Part shown: piece by piece, positions 26,974 to 36,723 of the stretch
How the letters are laid out: every line of letters begins with the position of its first letter
Position numbering within the stretch: position 1 is the stretch's first letter
DNA from: CAKSQF01 sp963628435
GTDB lineage: Bacteria; Bacillota; Clostridia; Oscillospirales; CAG-272
Assembly (NCBI GenBank): GCA_963628435.1
Contig: CAVGEY010000004.1
Location: 52,562 to 116,561, forward strand
Reading direction: 5' to 3'
Length of the DNA: 64,000 nt
Position numbers and translations under genes: made by a program
Notes under the pieces: model-generated
The model's database searches: none
Seen by the model: only the letters and a program-made list of their open reading frames with translations
What the model was told of the DNA's origin: nothing

Positions 26974-27582
26974 TTACTTTAAGCCGCCGAAGCTCTTAAG
27001 CGGCCAGACTCTGAAAACGATTTTTCCGACAATCTCGCTCTGCTCGACACATCCGATACGCGAGTCGCGCGAATCGACGCTTATATCGCGGTTATCGCCG
27101 AGCACGAAATATTCGTTTTCGGGCACGGTAAACGGAAAATCGATATCAGACGACGATCCGTAAGATTTATCCGAGATATAATCTTCTTTAAGCAGGCTGT
27201 TGTTGACATATACATTGCCGTCCTCATCGATTGTTATCACATCGCCGGGACATCCGACTATGCGCTTGACAAGAACGCTGTTGTTGAAATAAAAGGCGAT
27301 AATATCGCCGCGTGAGAATGATCCCGACTTGACCGACACCACAATGTCGCCCTCGTAAAGAGTCGGGTTCATCGATTTGCCGTAAATCTGAAGCACCGGA
27401 AGGAGAAGCGTTGCGATAAGCACGCTCACCGCCGACACGATTATCAGCGCGTAAAGGCTGCTGCGGAAAACTTTTCTGTATCTTCCGCGGTATTTCTCGC
27501 GTCTGAGCTCGCCCGTAAGTTCTTCGATGGTGGGAATAGTCTGCTGCCCGCTCTTTTCGATGTCATCTGTCTGCCGCTTCAT
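26974..27582 (-). CDS. lepB: Signal peptidase I
   Basis: This 202-residue membrane protease cleaves signal peptides on the outer face of the membrane. It has a cytosolic N-terminus, one helix (~41-64) and the Ser-Lys dyad: Ser70 in YGKSMNPTL and Lys106 in VKRIVGCPGD; GDNRDISVDSRDSR is the conserved box E. It starts 4 bases inside the preceding coiled-coil gene (ATGA) and precedes the tip adhesin, so it is a dedicated peptidase for pilin precursors, as seen in Gram-positive pilus islands. Confidence 0.96.
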   Translation of the reverse strand: MKRQTDDIEKSGQQTIPTIEELTGELRREKYRGRYRKVFRSSLYALIIVSAVSVLIATLLLPVLQIYGKSMNPTLYEGDIVVSVKSGSFSRGDIIAFYFNNSVLVKRIVGCPGDVITIDEDGNVYVNNSLLKEDYISDKSYGSSSDIDFPFTVPENEYFVLGDNRDISVDSRDSRIGCVEQSEIVGKIVFRVWPLKSFGGLK

Positions 27583-27899
27583 CCGACACCGTCCGATTCC
27601 GCCGATTTCGGGCTGTCCGCGTCATCGGCTTTGCCGTCTGCCTCCCCGACGCTCTCGGCACGCATGCGGAGAATATCGATATACTGTCTTGCGGCGGCAT
27701 CGGCATCCTCAAACACACGGTTAAGCCGCAGGGCGGCCTCGGCAAGGCTGCCGGCGTTCGACACGGCGACATCACGGCGTGCAAGCTCTTTTTTTGCGCT
27801 GTCGAGTTCTTTTTCAACGCGATCGAGCTTTTTCGCGGTTGCGATCAGCATTTCGAGCAGTTCGGCACGGCTGAGCCTTTTCAGTTCTTTTTCGGTCAT
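27579..27899 (-). CDS. Small coiled-coil protein, first gene of pilus operon
   Basis: I do not recognise a characterised family. With ATG 27899 (8 bases after GGGGGAGG) the product is 106 residues, cytosolic, with no signal. Residues ~1-50 (ELKRLSRAELLEMLIATAKKLDRVEKELDSAKKEL) form a leucine-heptad coiled coil; ~55-85 (GSLAEAALRLNRVFEDADAAARQYIDIL) is a second amphipathic helix, and the tail is Asp/Ser-rich. Similar small proteins occur beside signal peptidases and sortases in Clostridia (general memory, not checked). Its stop overlaps the signal peptidase start, so they are translationally coupled. It may organise or localise the secretion/sortase site (inference). Confidence 0.85.
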   Translation of the reverse strand: MTEKELKRLSRAELLEMLIATAKKLDRVEKELDSAKKELARRDVAVSNAGSLAEAALRLNRVFEDADAAARQYIDILRMRAESVGEADGKADDADSPKSAESDGVG

Positions 27900-28267
27900 T
27901 ATCCGCGCCTCCCCCTCGGCTTTTTCGCCAACTTTTATATTGTAGCTTGATTTTGTTAACAATCATCCGTGTTTACTGTAAAAAAAATATTACGGAATTT
28001 TTCGGGAAATTTGCCAAAAAATTCGGCAAAACCGAAAAAAGTTCTTGAAAAATCAAGGCAAAAAAAATTTGCCCGTTTCCCGCGCACATTACATGCGCGA
28101 AAGCACAAAATAACATTGCATAAACGAACAAAATAAAATCTGTGAGAGCAGCGCCCGACAAACCGTTTTATTATTAAATTGCATTTCGCTTTATAAGTTT
28201 TCGCCTGTCGGCCGCGTTCTGCCGAATCGCGGTCGCCGAACTTTAACACACTCACACAGCTTCAACC
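27900..28267 (-). promoter_or_regulatory. Long structured leader of pilus operon
   Basis: About 360 untranslated bases lie between the promoter and the first ATG. Minus-strand stems I can see: CCGCG...CGCGG flanked by TCGG...CCGA (28202-28236 region), CGCGCA-tgtaa-TGTGCGCG (28080-28098), GGCAAA-...-TTTGCC (28057-28073), and overlapping CGG/GGCAAA stems at ~27990-28030 with A/T runs. The T-rich stems may be conditional terminators. It does not match a c-di-GMP, SAM or other riboswitch consensus that I know. Confidence 0.5.
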
Positions 28268-28296
28268 TTTATACCACAAAATCGCGGTTATGTCAA
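28268..28296 (-). promoter_or_regulatory. Pilus operon promoter
   Basis: On the minus strand TTGACA (28296-28291), a 17-base spacer and TATAAA (28273-28268). Predicted start near 28261. It diverges from the MATE promoter at 28377. Confidence 0.8.
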
Positions 28297-28376
28297 TACT
28301 TTTATCCGATTTTCTACCCTTTAATCATATTTTTTTTTGAATTTTCCCGCATTTTGTGCATTTTTTCAAAAATCTA

Positions 28377-28405
28377 TTGACATATTATATTTTATTTGCT
28401 ATAAT
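28377..28405 (+). promoter_or_regulatory. Promoter of third MATE gene
   Basis: TTGACA (28377-28382), a 17-base AT-rich spacer and TATAAT (28400-28405), a consensus match 62 bases before the ATG. Confidence 0.9.
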
Positions 28406-28466
28406 CGCGGAGGTGCGCCGCGGCGTGCCTTCATTTTTTTAAGCTATGGAGGAAACTCGTTAATAT

Positions 28467-29813
28467 ATGAATACCGAAGGAAAAGACATTATTCGTCTGT
28501 CCGACCATTTTACGACCGGAAGGCTTCTGCGTTTTGTAATGCCGTCGGTTATAATGATGGTGTTTACATCGATTTACGGTGTGGTTGACGGACTGTTTGT
28601 CTCGAATTTTGCGGGCAAAACCGCATTTGCGGCTATAAACCTCATTATGCCGTTCATCATGATTCTCGGTGCGGTCGGCTTTATGCTCGGAACGGGCGGA
28701 AGCGCACTTGTCGCCAAAACGCTCGGAGAGGGTGATACCGACAGAGCAAACAGATATTTCACCATGATTTTCATATCGACGCTTATCAGCGGCATTGTGA
28801 TTTCGACTCTCGGCTTTATTTTCACGCCGCAGATTGCCGCTCTTCTCGGTGCCGACAGCGAAATGCTTCCGTCATGCGTTGCTTACGGCAGAGTTGTCAT
28901 CGCATTCAACACGGCATTTATGCTGCAAAATCTGTTTCAGGGATTTTTCGTCACCGCGCAGAAGCCGAAACTCGGACTTTTCTTCACGGTGGCATCGGGT
29001 GTTACAAACATGATACTTGACGCCCTCTTTGTCGGGGCATTCGATTGGGGCGTAGTCGGTGCCGCCGCAGCGACCGGAATAAGTCAGGTTATCGGCGGTG
29101 TGATCCCTGTTTTCTACTTTATTAAGAAAAACGACAGTCTTTTAAGATTCGTTCCGACAAAACTCGAAGCGCGCGCCATTCTCGCGACCTGCGGAAACGG
29201 CTCTTCCGAAATGATGAACAATGTTTCGAGTTCGATTGTCAGCATTGTCTTTAATTTCGTTCTTATGAAATATGCGAGTCAGAACGGCGTTGCCGCCTAC
29301 GGCGTCCTGATGTATGTCAACTTCATTTATGTTGCCGTTTTTATCGGATATTCGATAGGCAGTGCGCCGATTGTAAGCTATCACTACGGGGCGCAGAATC
29401 ATTCGGAAATGAGAAATATGCTTAAAAAAGGTATTATTCTGATGCTTTCGACAGGTGTTGTCATGACGGTTCTGGCATATATTCTCGCTCCCGTGATTTC
29501 GAAAATATTTGTGGGCTATGACAGCGAGCTGTGCGAATTCACAATACGCGCGTTCAGAATTTATTCACCCGCATTTCTGCTCTGCGGTTTCAACATAATG
29601 ACATCGTCATTCTTTACGGCGCTGAACAACGGCGCGATTTCGGCGCTTGTGTCTTTCCTGCGTACCCTCGTTTTTCAGCTCATCAATGTCCTGCTCTTCC
29701 CGCTCATTTTCGACTCGGACGGAATCTGGCTTGCCATGCTGTCCGCCGAAATTCTCTCGTTCATCGTTTCGGCAATCTTCCTTGCCGCGAAAAGAAAAAA
29801 ATACGGCTATTGA
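28467..29813 (+). CDS. MATE-family exporter
   Basis: This 448-residue protein has ~12 membrane helices and the MATE motifs MVFTSIYGVVDGLFVSNFAG near the N-terminus and LGTGGSALVAKTLGEGD in the first half. This subgroup resembles the MepA-like multidrug exporters of Firmicutes. The ATG at 28467 is the first after an in-frame stop; the GGAGG lies 14 bases upstream, a loose spacing. A consensus promoter drives it alone, and a bidirectional terminator separates it from polC. Unlike many mepA loci it has no adjacent MarR regulator. Confidence 0.94.
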   Translation: MNTEGKDIIRLSDHFTTGRLLRFVMPSVIMMVFTSIYGVVDGLFVSNFAGKTAFAAINLIMPFIMILGAVGFMLGTGGSALVAKTLGEGDTDRANRYFTMIFISTLISGIVISTLGFIFTPQIAALLGADSEMLPSCVAYGRVVIAFNTAFMLQNLFQGFFVTAQKPKLGLFFTVASGVTNMILDALFVGAFDWGVVGAAAATGISQVIGGVIPVFYFIKKNDSLLRFVPTKLEARAILATCGNGSSEMMNNVSSSIVSIVFNFVLMKYASQNGVAAYGVLMYVNFIYVAVFIGYSIGSAPIVSYHYGAQNHSEMRNMLKKGIILMLSTGVVMTVLAYILAPVISKIFVGYDSELCEFTIRAFRIYSPAFLLCGFNIMTSSFFTALNNGAISALVSFLRTLVFQLINVLLFPLIFDSDGIWLAMLSAEILSFIVSAIFLAAKRKKYGY

Positions 29814-29825
29814 CAGCCGAAAATT

Positions 29826-29868
29826 CAAAAACCATCTCCCGCAAAACCTGCGGGGGATGGTTTCTTTT
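29826..29868. terminator. Bidirectional terminator between MATE gene and polC
   Basis: AAACCATCTCCCGC (29829-29842) pairs with GCGGGGGATGGTTT (29850-29863) with one G-T wobble, followed by TCTTTTT. It serves the MATE gene rightward and probably the polC operon leftward. Confidence 0.85.
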
Positions 29869-29885
29869 TATTTTGCGATTTCTTT

Positions 29886-32800
29886 TCAGAAGAGCGACAT
29901 CTGATCGCCCGAACCGAATCCGCCGTCATCGCTCTGCCTCGGCTCTGCCGCGGCGGCGGCCGCATCGGTGATGCCGTCATCATCATCGGATGCCGACGGT
30001 TTATCGTAATGTCCGCCGTCAATGGCGCCGAGAAGCGACATCTGATTTGTATCATCGAGACCGCGCAGAACGCCCGCATCCTCAAGTACCTGCATTACGG
30101 CTTTTGAAAGTCCGGTTCTGAGCTGCAGATCCTCACGCGAGAGAAATTCGCCGTGTTCGCGCTCCTGCACGATTTTTTCGGCGGCGGAATCTCCGAGTCC
30201 CGACAGCGAGTTGAGCGGAACGCGAATCTTATTATGCACTCTGTCTTCGGGCAGAAATTCTCTCGATCCCGATTTATAAAGGTCTACCGGGAGATAGCCT
30301 ATTCCTCTTGCCATACTCTCGTCGGCAATCTGCAGGTAGGTCATCGATTCTCCGTCCTTCGCGGTTGATGTCTTGTTCTTCGCGCGTTCGTTTATCGCCT
30401 GCATTTCGGCCTTAACGGAGGCTCTGCCTCCGGTTACAATCGCCGAATCGAAGCCCGACGGTGCAACCGTGAAATAGGCGGCGTAAAATTCGAGCGGATG
30501 ATGAACTTTGAACCATCCGAGTCTGATTGCCGACATATTGTATGCGGCGGCGTGCGCCTTCGGGAACATGTACTTGATTTTTTTACACGAGCCGATATAC
30601 CAGTCGGGGACATTGGCATCGCGCATTTCCTGCTCCCATTCGGGGGTGAGTCCCTTGCCCTTTCGCACGCTCTCCATTATCTTGAAGGCGTGCGAATTTT
30701 CGACACCGTAGCGGATAAGAGTCAGCATAATCGAGTCACGTGTTCCCACAACCTCCGAAATGCTGCATATTCCGTCGCGGATAAGATCCTGCGCGTTGCC
30801 CGTCCAGACGTCGGTACCGTGTGAAAGTCCGGATATCTGCAAAAGATCCGAGAATGTTCTCGGTTTCGCCTCCTCAAGCATCTTCTGCACAAAACGCGTT
30901 CCGAATTCGGGAAGTCCCCATGTTCCGACATTGCAGTCGATATCTCCCTGCTTGAGTCCGAGCGGTTTCAGCGACAGGAAAAGCTCATAGACCGCCGGAT
31001 CGTTCATGGGAACGTCCATGACCGACAATCCCGTGTATTTTTCGAGCCACTTGTATTTTGTCGGCATATCGTGTCCGAGCTCGTCAAGTTTGAGAATCGT
31101 ATCATGCATATAGGCAAACGCGAAGTGTGTGGTTATAATATCCGAGTTCGGATCGTCGGCAGGGTGCTGAACGGGGGTAAAATCGGTGACATCGTATTCA
31201 CGCGGAATAACGACTATTCCGCCGGGATGCTGACCGGTTGTGCGCTTTACGCCGACACAGCCGTTGACAAGGCGGTTTACCTCGGCCTTATTGACTGTTA
31301 TCCCTTTTTCATCGAGATATTTCATAACATATCCGAACGCCGTTTTTGAAGCGAGTGTGCCGAGCGTGCCGGCGCGGAAAACGTTTTCGTGTCCGAAAAG
31401 TTCCTCGGTATATTTATGAACCCTGCCCTGAACTTCACCCGAAAAGTTAAGGTCGATATCCGGCGATTTATCTCCGTAGAATCCGAGAAATGTCTCGAAC
31501 GGTATATCGTGGCCGTCGGGTATCATACGGGTGCCGCAGTGCGGACAGTTTTTCTCGGGCAGGTCGAATCCCGAGCCGACCGAGCCGTCCTGTATAAATT
31601 CGCTGTATTTGCATTTCGGGCAGCGGTAATGCGGCGGAAGCGGGTTCACCTCGGAAATTCCCGCCATCGTCGCGACAAATGACGAGCCGACCGAGCCTCT
31701 CGAACCGACAAGATAGCCCTGCGATTCGGAATATCCGACAAGTTTTTGGGCGATAAGATAGAGCACGGCAAATCCGTTTTTGATAATCGAGCTGAGTTCT
31801 CTGTCAAGCCGTGCGGTCACGATTTCGGGGACTTCGCCGTTAAAGCCGTACCAGTCCATTGCCCTTTCGCGGCACATCTGCTGAAGTTCATCCTCCGCAC
31901 CCTCGATTTTCGGCGTGAATGCGCCGTCGGGAATCGGCAGAATCTTTTCGCATCTGTCGGCAATCGCGCGGGTATTGGTTACAACGACCTCGTAGGCCTT
32001 TTCCTTTCCGAGATATGCAAATTCATCGAGCATTTCCTCGGTTGTGCGCAGATAGAGTCCGACATCACGGTCTGCGTCGGCGAATTTCTGACCTTTCAGC
32101 AGTATCTTTCTGTATATTTCGTCTTCTTTATTGAGAAAATGGCTATCGGTAGTGGCGCATACCGGTTTATGAAGTTTTTCACCGAGTGCGACAATCCTTC
32201 TGTTTATATTTCGAAGTGCCTCCTCATCGACAACAGCTCCGCTTGTGATAAGGAAGTTATTGTTGCAGAGCGGCTGAATTTCGAGATAGTCATAGAAAGA
32301 GGCTATTCTTTCGATATCGGCTTCGGGCTTGTTATCGAGTATCGCGCGGAAAAGTTCGCCCGCCTCGCAGGCGGATCCTATAATCAGACCGTCTCTGTAT
32401 TCGCTGAGCACGGTACGCGGTATGCGCGGAAATCTTCTGAAATAATTCAGATAGCTTTTCGATATCAGCTTATACAGATTTTTGAGTCCGACCGCATTCT
32501 TCGCGATTATTATCATGTGATATGGTTTCAGCTTGAGCGGATCGGCTTTATCGGCCATGACGCTGTTCATCTCTGAGACGGTCGCGACACCCTCTCCGAG
32601 CAGCTTTTCGGTCATTTTGAAAAAGATAAGCGCGAGCATTTCGGCATCGTCGCAGGCGCGGTGATGATTGAAATCGCCGAGCCCGTAATATTCGGCAAGG
32701 CTGTCGAGCTTATGTTTTTTCAGTTCGGGCGAAAGATAGCGCGACAGCGCAACCGTATCGAGATAGGGGTTTGAAAAGACGATTTTATTGTCCTCGCAGA

Positions 32801-34487
32801 CTTTTCTGATAAATGACGTATCAAATCCCGCGTTATGAGCAATGAGCAGACGGCCGCCCGCAAATTCGAGAAATTTTTTCACGGCCTCAAGCTGAGAGGG
32901 CGCGCCTTTCACCATTTCGTCGGTTATACCGGTGAGTTCGGTGATATTTGCCGGTATTTCACATTCGGGATCGACAAAAGTATCGAATCTGTCGATAACC
33001 TCGCCGCCCTTGACGAGTACGGCTCCGATTTCGGTTATTTTGCAGGTAAGCACCGAAAGTCCGGTAGTTTCTATATCGAACACGCAAAATTCGCCGTCCG
33101 AAAATCTCAGGTCACAGTCGCCGTAGAGCGCTCTCGCGGTATCGTCGACATAATATGCTTCCATTCCGTAGAGAATTTTTATATCGCGTTTTGATGTGCT
33201 GTCCTTCAGAATCGGGAAAGCCTGAACATTTCCGTGATCGGTAACCGCAAGCGCGTCCCATCCCCATGATTCGGCGGTTTCAACCGCGAATTCGGGGAAT
33301 GTCAGCGCATCCATTGTGGACATATTCGTATGCATGTGCAGTTCGACGCGTTTTTCGGGTGCGTTGTCTTTTCTCGGAACAAACGCAACCTTCGCAATCG
33401 AATCGACCGAGAAAACATTTTCCCCGTCGTATTTATCGAATTTTATGCCGCCGCAGACGGCAATCCACAGGCTGTAAACGGTCACAACATCCGAAATTCC
33501 GCGTTTGATTGTTCTGCCCGCCTTCTTTATCAGCTTTTCAAGTGGGGTACCCTCCTCTACCGGGAGTGTCAGCTTCAGGTTTATCGATGCGTCGTTATCG
33601 GTAAGCCCGATTGTCATCATCAGCTTTTCGCCGCTTCTCGACACAGCCGACTCATACTGATTGACCTGACCGAGAATAACGGCCTTTTTCGGATGTGTGT
33701 CGAGTGCGCCTCTTATGGATATAGGCTCGATTTCGAACGGCTCGCCGTAAATAAATTCGGGAGAACTTACATCGAAGGTCATATATCCGCATTTGTAGAC
33801 AAATTCATCTTTTTTTTCGAATTTATCGCCGTCGGCGGTAAGACTGTTTACCCGCACCATATCGGCGCGTGCGTCCTCTTTTTCGGCTTTGGCTTTTTCG
33901 GCTTCACGCTGTTTTACCGCGTCTCTCGCTCTCTCGGCAGCCTCGGCGTTCATCCGTTCGAGTTCCTGCTTTTTCCCTTCATCAAATGCGCGGAAATGTT
34001 CGGACGCTTTCCCCGATCCGACGATTTTTATTTTTTTTCGGATTCCGAATTCGGCTTCGATTATGCGGGACATTATATCCTCTGTTCCCGCTTTGCAGAC
34101 AAGACCGACTCCTCCGTCGGGAAAATCTATCGCAATCTTTATGGTGTCGCCGTCCTCCGACAGAGCATAGCTGTCGAAAAAGCCGTTTGTGACATATCCG
34201 ACACGGTGCGCCTCTGTCACAACCTCGTGCATATAGTCGAGAGTGAACAGATTTCCGGGATAGTGAGGCAGTATCCTCACAAGTCTGAGATTATATGCCG
34301 CCGCTATCGCCTTTTCTATCGAATATAGTGCGTTTTTGGGAGCGGCGGACGGCAAATCTATGCTGATTTCGAGTATTCTTTTTTCCCTGTCGGCTCTGAA
34401 CGAATAACGCGAAATGCCCGCAAGAATCTTGCGGGCGTTTTCATCGGGTGTATATTTATTGAATTTTTCGAAAAATGTTTTTTCCAT
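29886..34487 (-). CDS. polC: DNA polymerase III alpha subunit, PolC type
   Basis: PolC is the replicative polymerase of Firmicutes. The 1533-residue protein has the full layout: N-terminal domain, OB fold (~265-345), a PHP domain starting at ELHMHTNMS (382-390), a DEDDh proofreading exonuclease inserted in it (FDIETTG, 470-476), a zinc knuckle (CPKCKYSEF...CPHC, about residue 970-1010), palm acidic motif PDIDLNF, and helix-hairpin-helix region. Two clamp-binding pentapeptides occur at the end: QMSLL (1482-1486) and QMSLF (1529-1533, the extreme C-terminus), joined by an Asp/Ala-rich linker. AGGGGAAA precedes the ATG. It is the last gene of the pyrH-frr-uppS-cdsA-dxr-rseP-ispG operon. Confidence 0.98.
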   Translation of the reverse strand: MEKTFFEKFNKYTPDENARKILAGISRYSFRADREKRILEISIDLPSAAPKNALYSIEKAIAAAYNLRLVRILPHYPGNLFTLDYMHEVVTEAHRVGYVTNGFFDSYALSEDGDTIKIAIDFPDGGVGLVCKAGTEDIMSRIIEAEFGIRKKIKIVGSGKASEHFRAFDEGKKQELERMNAEAAERARDAVKQREAEKAKAEKEDARADMVRVNSLTADGDKFEKKDEFVYKCGYMTFDVSSPEFIYGEPFEIEPISIRGALDTHPKKAVILGQVNQYESAVSRSGEKLMMTIGLTDNDASINLKLTLPVEEGTPLEKLIKKAGRTIKRGISDVVTVYSLWIAVCGGIKFDKYDGENVFSVDSIAKVAFVPRKDNAPEKRVELHMHTNMSTMDALTFPEFAVETAESWGWDALAVTDHGNVQAFPILKDSTSKRDIKILYGMEAYYVDDTARALYGDCDLRFSDGEFCVFDIETTGLSVLTCKITEIGAVLVKGGEVIDRFDTFVDPECEIPANITELTGITDEMVKGAPSQLEAVKKFLEFAGGRLLIAHNAGFDTSFIRKVCEDNKIVFSNPYLDTVALSRYLSPELKKHKLDSLAEYYGLGDFNHHRACDDAEMLALIFFKMTEKLLGEGVATVSEMNSVMADKADPLKLKPYHMIIIAKNAVGLKNLYKLISKSYLNYFRRFPRIPRTVLSEYRDGLIIGSACEAGELFRAILDNKPEADIERIASFYDYLEIQPLCNNNFLITSGAVVDEEALRNINRRIVALGEKLHKPVCATTDSHFLNKEDEIYRKILLKGQKFADADRDVGLYLRTTEEMLDEFAYLGKEKAYEVVVTNTRAIADRCEKILPIPDGAFTPKIEGAEDELQQMCRERAMDWYGFNGEVPEIVTARLDRELSSIIKNGFAVLYLIAQKLVGYSESQGYLVGSRGSVGSSFVATMAGISEVNPLPPHYRCPKCKYSEFIQDGSVGSGFDLPEKNCPHCGTRMIPDGHDIPFETFLGFYGDKSPDIDLNFSGEVQGRVHKYTEELFGHENVFRAGTLGTLASKTAFGYVMKYLDEKGITVNKAEVNRLVNGCVGVKRTTGQHPGGIVVIPREYDVTDFTPVQHPADDPNSDIITTHFAFAYMHDTILKLDELGHDMPTKYKWLEKYTGLSVMDVPMNDPAVYELFLSLKPLGLKQGDIDCNVGTWGLPEFGTRFVQKMLEEAKPRTFSDLLQISGLSHGTDVWTGNAQDLIRDGICSISEVVGTRDSIMLTLIRYGVENSHAFKIMESVRKGKGLTPEWEQEMRDANVPDWYIGSCKKIKYMFPKAHAAAYNMSAIRLGWFKVHHPLEFYAAYFTVAPSGFDSAIVTGGRASVKAEMQAINERAKNKTSTAKDGESMTYLQIADESMARGIGYLPVDLYKSGSREFLPEDRVHNKIRVPLNSLSGLGDSAAEKIVQEREHGEFLSREDLQLRTGLSKAVMQVLEDAGVLRGLDDTNQMSLLGAIDGGHYDKPSASDDDDGITDAAAAAAEPRQSDDGGFGSGDQMSLF

Positions 34488-34599
34488 TTCGGTTTCCCCT
34501 TTGTTTTGGCGGCAATTTTTCCCTCTCGCCGCCGATGTCTGTATAAAAGACCGCTTTATTTACCGATTTTGCATATTTGCATATACATATGATTTTGAT

Positions 34600-35673
34600 T
34601 TACATTCTGTTTATCTCGTCGACAAGAACATCGATTACGCTGCTTTCGGGATATTTGCCGATCGGCTTTCCGCTCTTGAAAAGCAGAGCCTCGCCCTGAC
34701 CGCCCGCTATTCCGATGTCGGCGTCCGATGCCTCTCCGGGACCGTTGACCGCGCATCCCATGATCGCGACTTTCAGCGGGCGCGACGGATTAAGCTCATC
34801 CGCTCTCGACTCGAACTTTGAAACAAGCCCGATGAGGTCGATTTTCGTTCTGCCGCAGGTCGGACAAGACACAAGGCTGATTTTCCGTCTGCGGTCAAGT
34901 TCAAGGGCCTGAAGGATTGTTCTGCCCCGCTCGACTTCGAGAACAGGGTCGGCGGTCAGCGAAACACGGATGGTGTCGCCTATCCCCGACAAAAGAAGCG
35001 AGCCGATTCCTATTGCCGATTTTATGCTCCCGACTTTATCCGAGCCCGCCTCGGTAACGCCGAGATGAATCGGATAGCCGCAGGATACGGCGACAAGTCT
35101 GTTCGCTTCGGTCATTCTCGCAACATCAGACGATTTTATCGCCACTATGATATTGTCGAAATCAAAACGTTCGAGCGATTTTATATTATTAAATGCCGAC
35201 TCGGCAAGAGCCTCGGCGGTCGGCGCGCCGTATTTTGCGAGCAGATCTTTTTCGAGAGAACCCGAATTTATGCCGAGTCTTATCGGTATATTTTTTCGGC
35301 GGCAGCAGTCGGCAACCGCTTTAATATGTTCCTCCGAGCCGATATTTCCCGGATTTATGCGTATTTTATCCGCACCCGCTTCGGCTGATGCGAGGGCGAG
35401 CCGATAATCGAAATGTATATCGGCGACAATCGGCATTTTCAGATCCGACAGTTTAAGCTTATAAAGAGTTTTTACCGCATCGTCATTCGGCACAGTCATG
35501 CGAACGATGTCGCATCCTGCCGCTTCAAGCGCCTTCATCTGTCTGTATGTTGCATCAAAATCGGACGAATCGGTATTTGTCATCGACTGCACGCTTACCG
35601 GGCTGTCTCCTCCGACCGATATTTTACCGACCGATATTTTTTTGGTTTTCCGCCTGATTTTATTATAGTCCAT
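34600..35673 (-). CDS. ispG: 4-hydroxy-3-methylbut-2-enyl diphosphate synthase (IspG/GcpE)
   Basis: IspG reduces methylerythritol cyclodiphosphate to HMBPP in the MEP isoprenoid pathway with a [4Fe-4S] cluster and electrons from ferredoxin or flavodoxin. The 357 residues are standard for the bacterial short form. Cluster ligands lie in SCPTCGR (~265-271) and GCAVNGPGEASDADIG (~309). The TIM-barrel N-terminus KISVGKISVGGDSPVSVQSMTNTD is diagnostic. The ATG follows AAAGGT. It lies 15 bases behind rseP, in the same operon as dxr and uppS, so isoprenoid and undecaprenyl-lipid steps are co-expressed. Confidence 0.98.
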   Translation of the reverse strand: MDYNKIRRKTKKISVGKISVGGDSPVSVQSMTNTDSSDFDATYRQMKALEAAGCDIVRMTVPNDDAVKTLYKLKLSDLKMPIVADIHFDYRLALASAEAGADKIRINPGNIGSEEHIKAVADCCRRKNIPIRLGINSGSLEKDLLAKYGAPTAEALAESAFNNIKSLERFDFDNIIVAIKSSDVARMTEANRLVAVSCGYPIHLGVTEAGSDKVGSIKSAIGIGSLLLSGIGDTIRVSLTADPVLEVERGRTILQALELDRRRKISLVSCPTCGRTKIDLIGLVSKFESRADELNPSRPLKVAIMGCAVNGPGEASDADIGIAGGQGEALLFKSGKPIGKYPESSVIDVLVDEINRM

Positions 35674-35688
35674 TTTCTTTTACCTTTT

Positions 35689-36723
35689 TCATTTTTTGAA
35701 AAGCGAAACAATATCCTTGCCCGAAACGGCAAGCATAAGTCCCATAAGCACGACTATGCCGACAAAATGGATTTTTGCCTCGATTTCGGTCGGAACTTTC
35801 TTACGGAAAATAAGTTCGATAAACATGAAAAAGAGTCTGCCGCCGTCAAGTGCGGGAAAAGGAAGCAGATTGACAACTCCGAGGTTGACGCTTATAAGTA
35901 TCACCATCGAAAGAAGCGTTGTGGCACCCTGCTTTGCCGCGCTGCCTATCTGTTCGGTTACTCCGATCGGGCCCGAAACGCCGCTTACTCCGTAGCGGCC
36001 GGTTACGAGATCGTAAAGTCCCTCCCATACCTGACGCACATAAAGCACGCAGTATGAGTATGACTGTTTCATAACCTCGCCGAAATCTTTTTTCGCGCGG
36101 TAGAATTTGAAATCGACATCGCCGAATGCTATCCCCTCGGTCTCGGACTGCGGAAAAGTGACATCATTTACCGTTATCTTTTCTCGATCGCGGATTACGG
36201 TAATGTCAATCGGCTCGATGCCGAGTCTGCTTATTTCATATACGACATCCATGTGTGTACGGACACTCACGCCGTCGATTTCGACTATTCTGTCGTTTAC
36301 TTTAAGATATGCGCTGCTGACCGCGCCGTCGTCAAACGAGGCGATTGTCGTCGAGCCGAGATTTGCCATAGTCATCACCATGACAAATGTGAGAATAAAG
36401 CCGACGATTATATTTACAAGACCGCCTGCCGCGGTTATGATTATCCTCTGCCATACCGGCTTTTTGTTCAGGGCGCGCGGATCGTCGACTTCCTCGTCCT
36501 CTCCCGCCATCATGACATATCCGCCGATGGGCAGGGCGCGCAATGAGTAGGCAATTCCTGTTTTTTTCGAGGTTTTACCGACGATTTTCGGTCCCATTCC
36601 GATTGAGAATTCATGAATATGCACATCAAAAATCCGTGCGGCAATATAATGCCCCATTTCATGAACGAAAATAAGTGCGCCGAACAACAATACGGCGATA
36701 ATTACGGTTAAAACTACCGACAA
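35689..36723 (-). CDS. rseP: Site-2 intramembrane zinc metalloprotease (RseP/RasP)
   Basis: This polytopic M50 protease cuts anti-sigma factors and remnant signal peptides within the membrane. I place the start at TTG 36723, right after GGAGGGAAGGATAAAC; this gives LSVVLTVIIAVLLFGALIFVHEMGH with the HExxH zinc site at residues 21-25, the usual position for the family. The ATG at 36762 has no ribosome site and would add 13 odd residues. A PDZ domain lies at ~120-210, and LPFPALDGGRL supplies the second zinc motif. It is 344 residues long, sits between dxr and ispG, and its helices fit a cytoplasmic-membrane location. Confidence 0.94.
   Translation of the reverse strand: MSVVLTVIIAVLLFGALIFVHEMGHYIAARIFDVHIHEFSIGMGPKIVGKTSKKTGIAYSLRALPIGGYVMMAGEDEEVDDPRALNKKPVWQRIIITAAGGLVNIIVGFILTFVMVMTMANLGSTTIASFDDGAVSSAYLKVNDRIVEIDGVSVRTHMDVVYEISRLGIEPIDITVIRDREKITVNDVTFPQSETEGIAFGDVDFKFYRAKKDFGEVMKQSYSYCVLYVRQVWEGLYDLVTGRYGVSGVSGPIGVTEQIGSAAKQGATTLLSMVILISVNLGVVNLLPFPALDGGRLFFMFIELIFRKKVPTEIEAKIHFVGIVVLMGLMLAVSGKDIVSLFKK

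Noticed and set aside
27900..28260. c-di-GMP or other known riboswitch in the pilus leader
   Set aside because: A GGGCAAA stretch recalls GEMM riboswitches, but the flanking conserved helices and tetraloop motifs are not there.
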